From: an uncultured Clostridia bacterium | GTDB lineage: Bacteria > Bacillota > Clostridia > Lachnospirales > CAG-274 | Direction: 5' to 3' | DNA length: 16,178 bases | Assembly (NCBI GenBank): GCA_947589405.1 | Contig: CANQBT010000038.1 | Span: forward strand, 1 to 16,178 | Shown here: piece after piece, positions 13,792 through 16,178 of the stretch | Layout: the number at the start of each line of letters is the position of its first letter | How positions within the stretch are numbered: position 1 is the stretch's first letter | Made by a program: the position numbers and the translations under genes | The notes under the pieces: model-generated | The model's input: only the letters and a program-made list of their open reading frames with translations | What the model was told of the DNA's origin: nothing | The model's database searches: none

Positions 13792-14448
13792 ATGTTTTTT
13801 CTGCTGATGCCTTTTTATCTTCTGGGCCATATAAATATTACATTTCCCTCTCCCCTGTCAAGAGAAGAAGAACAAATGTATATTGCCGAACTGGAAAAGG
13901 GAAGCAATGAAGCCCGCAGCGTCCTTATTGAGCACAATTTAAGACTGGTCGCTCATATTGCAAAAAAATACAGCAATTCTGCCGACAGCGATGATCTTAT
14001 ATCTATCGGCACAATAGGACTTATAAAAGCAGTTTCCACTTACAAAGCGGGAAAAGGAAGACTGTCCACATATGCGGCGGAATGTATAAAAAACGAAATA
14101 CTTATGGAGCTGAGACACATTAAAAAAAGACAAGGGGACATAAGCCTTCAGGAAACGATCGGTATGGATAAGGAGGGCAATGAGGTCACTCTTGAAGAAA
14201 AGATAGCTGATGACAGCAGAAGCATAGAGGAGACCGCAGATATAAAAATGCAGATAATAAAGCTGTATAAGGCTCTTAAAAGCTGTCTTACCAAAAGAGA
14301 AAGAACTATCATCGAAATGCGTTACGGCATAGCCACAGGAGAGGAGATAACACAAAGAGAGATAGCTCAGAGTATGGGTATAAGCCGCAGCTATGTGTCT
14401 CGCATAGAAACAAAGGCTTTGAAAAAGCTCAGAAATAAAATGGAATAA
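13792..14448 (+). CDS. sigK: RNA polymerase sporulation sigma factor sigma-K
   Basis: A 218-residue sigma-70 family factor that directs late mother-cell transcription of coat, exosporium and spore-release genes. Residues 1-18 are a short hydrophobic lead (FFLLMPFYLLGHI) resembling the pro-sequence that SpoIVFB removes. Then come FPSPLSREEE, IEHNLRLVAHIAKKY, DLISIGTIGLIKAV and a region-4 helix-turn-helix, TQREIAQSMGISRSYVSRIE. This order and the word matches fit SigK better than SigE, and no spoIIGA partner precedes it. CTCGGAGGTATTT gives the ribosome site. The frame is continuous: no skin-type element interrupts it. The collagen-like gene about 3 kb upstream may be one of its targets. Confidence 0.9.
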   Translation: MFFLLMPFYLLGHINITFPSPLSREEEQMYIAELEKGSNEARSVLIEHNLRLVAHIAKKYSNSADSDDLISIGTIGLIKAVSTYKAGKGRLSTYAAECIKNEILMELRHIKKRQGDISLQETIGMDKEGNEVTLEEKIADDSRSIEETADIKMQIIKLYKALKSCLTKRERTIIEMRYGIATGEEITQREIAQSMGISRSYVSRIETKALKKLRNKME

Positions 14449-14449
14449 G

Positions 14450-14468
14450 GTATCACTTAACGTGATAC
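14450..14468 (+). other. Short hairpin after sigK
   Basis: GTATCAC (14450-14456) pairs with GTGATAC (14462-14468) just past the stop. Only two T follow, so termination would be weak. Confidence 0.5.
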
Positions 14469-14477
14469 TTACATATA

Positions 14478-14512
14478 ATCAGCTTTTTATCTGCATTGCA
14501 TAAAAAGCTGAT
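14478..14512 (+). other. 13-bp perfect hairpin ahead of the zinc-ribbon gene
   Basis: ATCAGCTTTTTAT (14478-14490) pairs with ATAAAAAGCTGAT (14500-14512) around a nine-base loop. The T run lies inside the stem, so it is not a standard terminator for the plus strand. It lies about 30 bases upstream of the ATG at 14544. Confidence 0.6.
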
Positions 14513-14543
14513 CAACTACAATAACAGAAAAGGAGTGAATAGT

Positions 14544-14678
14544 ATGGCTTATGTTAAATACATATGCACTTATTGCGGCAAAAGAGTATCAAGATCCGAT
14601 AGCGCAGGACGTCCCGATCCCGGAGTTTGTCCAAGAAAGTCCAATAAGGGTCCCCATTCATGGGTAAAAGACAGATAA
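14544..14678 (+). CDS. 44-residue zinc-ribbon-like small protein
   Basis: A tiny protein with ligand pattern Cys8-x2-Cys11...Cys29...His38 (ICTYCGKR, GVCPRK, GPHSW), enough for one zinc site of the ribbon type. It is basic and ends KDR. AAGGAGTGAATAGT precedes the ATG at 14544; the frame runs 16 codons further upstream through the hairpin but without a ribosome site. A strong terminator follows. Its role is not known: nucleic-acid binding or a structural zinc fold are both possible. Confidence 0.75.
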   Translation: MAYVKYICTYCGKRVSRSDSAGRPDPGVCPRKSNKGPHSWVKDR

Positions 14679-14693
14679 TAATAGCAAAGCTAA

Positions 14694-14755
14694 CAAAGCT
14701 GCCGCATTAAGATCCATGATAAAAAAGAGATCTTATGCGGCAGCTTTGTTTTGTT
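14694..14755 (+). terminator. Strong Rho-independent terminator of the zinc-ribbon gene
   Basis: A stem of about 20 base pairs (CAAAGCTGCCGCAT...GATC, one bulged T, with GATC...ATGCGGCAGCTTTG), ending in TTTTGTTT. Confidence 0.9.
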
Positions 14756-14841
14756 TGTGAGAGTAAAATCCACCTCTCCACCGCCTTAGTAAGATTAAAC
14801 CCTTTTACATCTATCCTTCAGTATTGTTTACAGCTTACGGT

Positions 14842-15666
14842 TTAAAACACCTCTCCGTTGTATGCGTTTACAAAATATTCCCTGTTTCCTACCCTTACGG
14901 CATAGCAGGGTACGGCATACTCTTCCTCAGACGGTGAAAGCTCGCTGTCGTAATAGCCCAGTTCTACAGAGGATATGCTGCATTTGTCAGGGTGATCCTC
15001 CTTTATTCGGTCAAGTGCGGCAAATATTGCTTCATCACTTCCTATTATTTTTCCCTTGCTGCGTCCGCTGCCGTTAAGCTTGCTGTAGTTAAGAGTAATA
15101 TTTATATTATTTCCCTTTATTGTAAAGTACAGAAAATTGCTGAACACATTTTTACCCTCATATTTTGAATAGTACTTTATAATATATTCACCGTTATTTG
15201 ATGCGGCGGAATGAAATTCATAGTCGCCGAAAAGTTCGTTTATTTTATCAGCCATATTTTCAGCATATACGGAAGCGGCATCAGAGGTGGTAAAGGCGCT
15301 TTCAGATGTTCCCGTATACACAATATTTCCGCCTTTTATAACAAGAGAAGTATTTGCCGAAGAAAACACAACGCTGTTGTATCTTTCTGTCCTCTTAATA
15401 TCGGGCATTCCCAACATAAATAAATTCTGTAGCTTTATATAGTCGAAATCCGTATTTTCTGTATAGAGCTGAGCCATAGGTCTGTACTTATTGGGTATAG
15501 AGCAGTCCAACGTAACAGAGCGTGTCTTAAGCAAAGCCGTAATATCGGCAATTCTCCCTGAGCTTACAACAGTAGCGTTTGCCTTGTAAAGATTAAGACA
15601 GAAAAGCACCGCATTCACGGCAATAAGCAATATAATAATATATTTTGTAGCCTTGCGCCATTCCAT
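14842..15666 (-). CDS. YycI-like regulatory protein of the WalK kinase
   Basis: A 274-residue protein with one N-terminal membrane span (residues about 9-29, after MEWRKATK) and an extracellular part. The start MEWRK and the ending VPCYAVRVGNREYFVNAYNGEVF resemble YycI (WalI), where a short N-terminal helix anchors the protein and the C-terminal domain helps YycH restrain the essential WalK kinase. The start codon directly follows the stop of the upstream YycH-like gene (TAA-ATG, AGGTGA in the end of that gene), so the two are coupled. No YycJ gene follows downstream. The match is structural and contextual; a sequence search would settle it. Confidence 0.6.
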   Translation of the reverse strand: MEWRKATKYIIILLIAVNAVLFCLNLYKANATVVSSGRIADITALLKTRSVTLDCSIPNKYRPMAQLYTENTDFDYIKLQNLFMLGMPDIKRTERYNSVVFSSANTSLVIKGGNIVYTGTSESAFTTSDAASVYAENMADKINELFGDYEFHSAASNNGEYIIKYYSKYEGKNVFSNFLYFTIKGNNINITLNYSKLNGSGRSKGKIIGSDEAIFAALDRIKEDHPDKCSISSVELGYYDSELSPSEEEYAVPCYAVRVGNREYFVNAYNGEVF

Positions 15667-16178
15667 TTAATCACCTGCTTTGGTATCTACTACGTGCTGT
15701 GTGTTCTCAATATCCGCTATCCAGCTTAGTCCAAAGCTTTTGCTTTCAGCCAGATAGCACAGAGAAATATCGTCTACGGCCTTAGTGACTCCGTTTTTGT
15801 AAAGCTTTGAATAAAGTCCGTCTATTGCCGTGATAAAATCTACGCTTGCGATACCCTTATCCTTTGCCGATGCCTGGTATCTGTATGCGTATTTTTTGTA
15901 TTTATCTATCTTTCCGTTTGACGCCGTTATTTCTATAAAGGCGGACATTCCCATATCCTCCTTAAGCTTTTCTCCCGGTATAACAGACAGATCGTTTATC
16001 TTGTAATTGAATCTGAATACATATGTCCCGTCATTATTCTCATAGCTGTCCAGATAGTATTGATTGGTCACATAGGTATCTGACTCAATAAGACGTACTG
16101 CCAGAGAATAATTATCCGAAAAGCTGTTTCCGCTGCTGTCGGGCGCTCTGTAATTGGAATACTCCAGAACACCGTTAT
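15667..16178 (-). CDS. YycH-like protein, partial (C-terminal part)
   Basis: The frame is open from the window edge to a stop at 15667, without a start inside. About 170 residues are visible. They are rich in alternating beta-strand patterns (SLAVRLIESDTY, DGTYVFRFNYKINDLSVIPG) and end GLSWIADIENTQHVVDTKAGD. The context (directly upstream of the YycI-like gene) and architecture match YycH, the second WalK accessory protein. The N-terminal membrane anchor and any walRK genes would lie beyond the window. Confidence 0.5.
   Translation of the reverse strand, partial: NGVLEYSNYRAPDSSGNSFSDNYSLAVRLIESDTYVTNQYYLDSYENNDGTYVFRFNYKINDLSVIPGEKLKEDMGMSAFIEITASNGKIDKYKKYAYRYQASAKDKGIASVDFITAIDGLYSKLYKNGVTKAVDDISLCYLAESKSFGLSWIADIENTQHVVDTKAGD

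Noticed and set aside
13792..14448. Assignment of the sigma factor as SigE
   Set aside because: The N-terminal pro-sequence is short, the core words follow SigK, and there is no spoIIGA protease gene upstream.

Overview
The window looks like chromosome from an anaerobic, spore-forming, fibre-degrading Clostridia member, of Ruminococcus/Oscillospirales type. Three things point there. One is sporulation genes: a sigK-like sigma factor, a BclA-like collagen protein and a GerS-like lipoprotein next to alr. Another is a secreted pectate lyase ending in a dockerin. The third is a Gram-positive WalK-accessory pair (YycH/YycI-like). Genus and species cannot be fixed from the sequence alone.

Layout. 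1-110: short leader sequence, unassigned. 112-1117 (+): azlC-azlD, a branched-chain amino acid exporter pair. 1140-3404 (-): an operon of gerS-like lipoprotein, alr and mazF, ending in a strong terminator; no antitoxin gene is present beside mazF. 3504-5618: an A+T-rich 2-kb module on the minus strand holding a RhuM/KilA-type DNA-binding protein and a Doc-type Fic toxin, translationally coupled. It is bounded by two 62-bp direct repeats (61/62 identical). The right repeat is the end of rpsI (last codons, stop codon and terminator) and the left one is a second copy of the same sequence. This is the signature of an integration at the 3' end of rpsI, yet no recombinase lies inside. 5605-6647 (-): rplM-rpsI with promoter and a structured leader. 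6712-7658 (+): DUF975-like membrane protein. 7684-10229 (+): PL1 pectate lyase with a C-terminal domain, a 27-bp tandem repeat linker and a dockerin, ending in a bidirectional terminator shared with a tRNA-Thr(CGU) gene (-). 10394-12779 (+): collagen-like spore surface protein with a sigma-K-like promoter, then a GT2 glycosyltransferase, a plausible glycosylator of the collagen threonines. 12863-14448 (+): secreted copper amine oxidase-N (stalk) domain protein and sigK. 14544-14678 (+): 44-residue zinc-ribbon protein. 14842-16178 (-): YycI-like and (partial) YycH-like proteins.

How the genes fit together. At least four genes (gerS-like, collagen-like protein, GT2, sigK) fit spore formation, surface and germination. 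The collagen/GT pair lies about 3 kb upstream of sigK, whose product may read the collagen gene promoter. The most notable item is the rpsI-flanked Doc/RhuM module: a compact toxin cargo that seems to have entered by site-specific recombination and either lost its integrase or moves with help in trans. All names are family assignments made by reading the sequence; no database search was possible.
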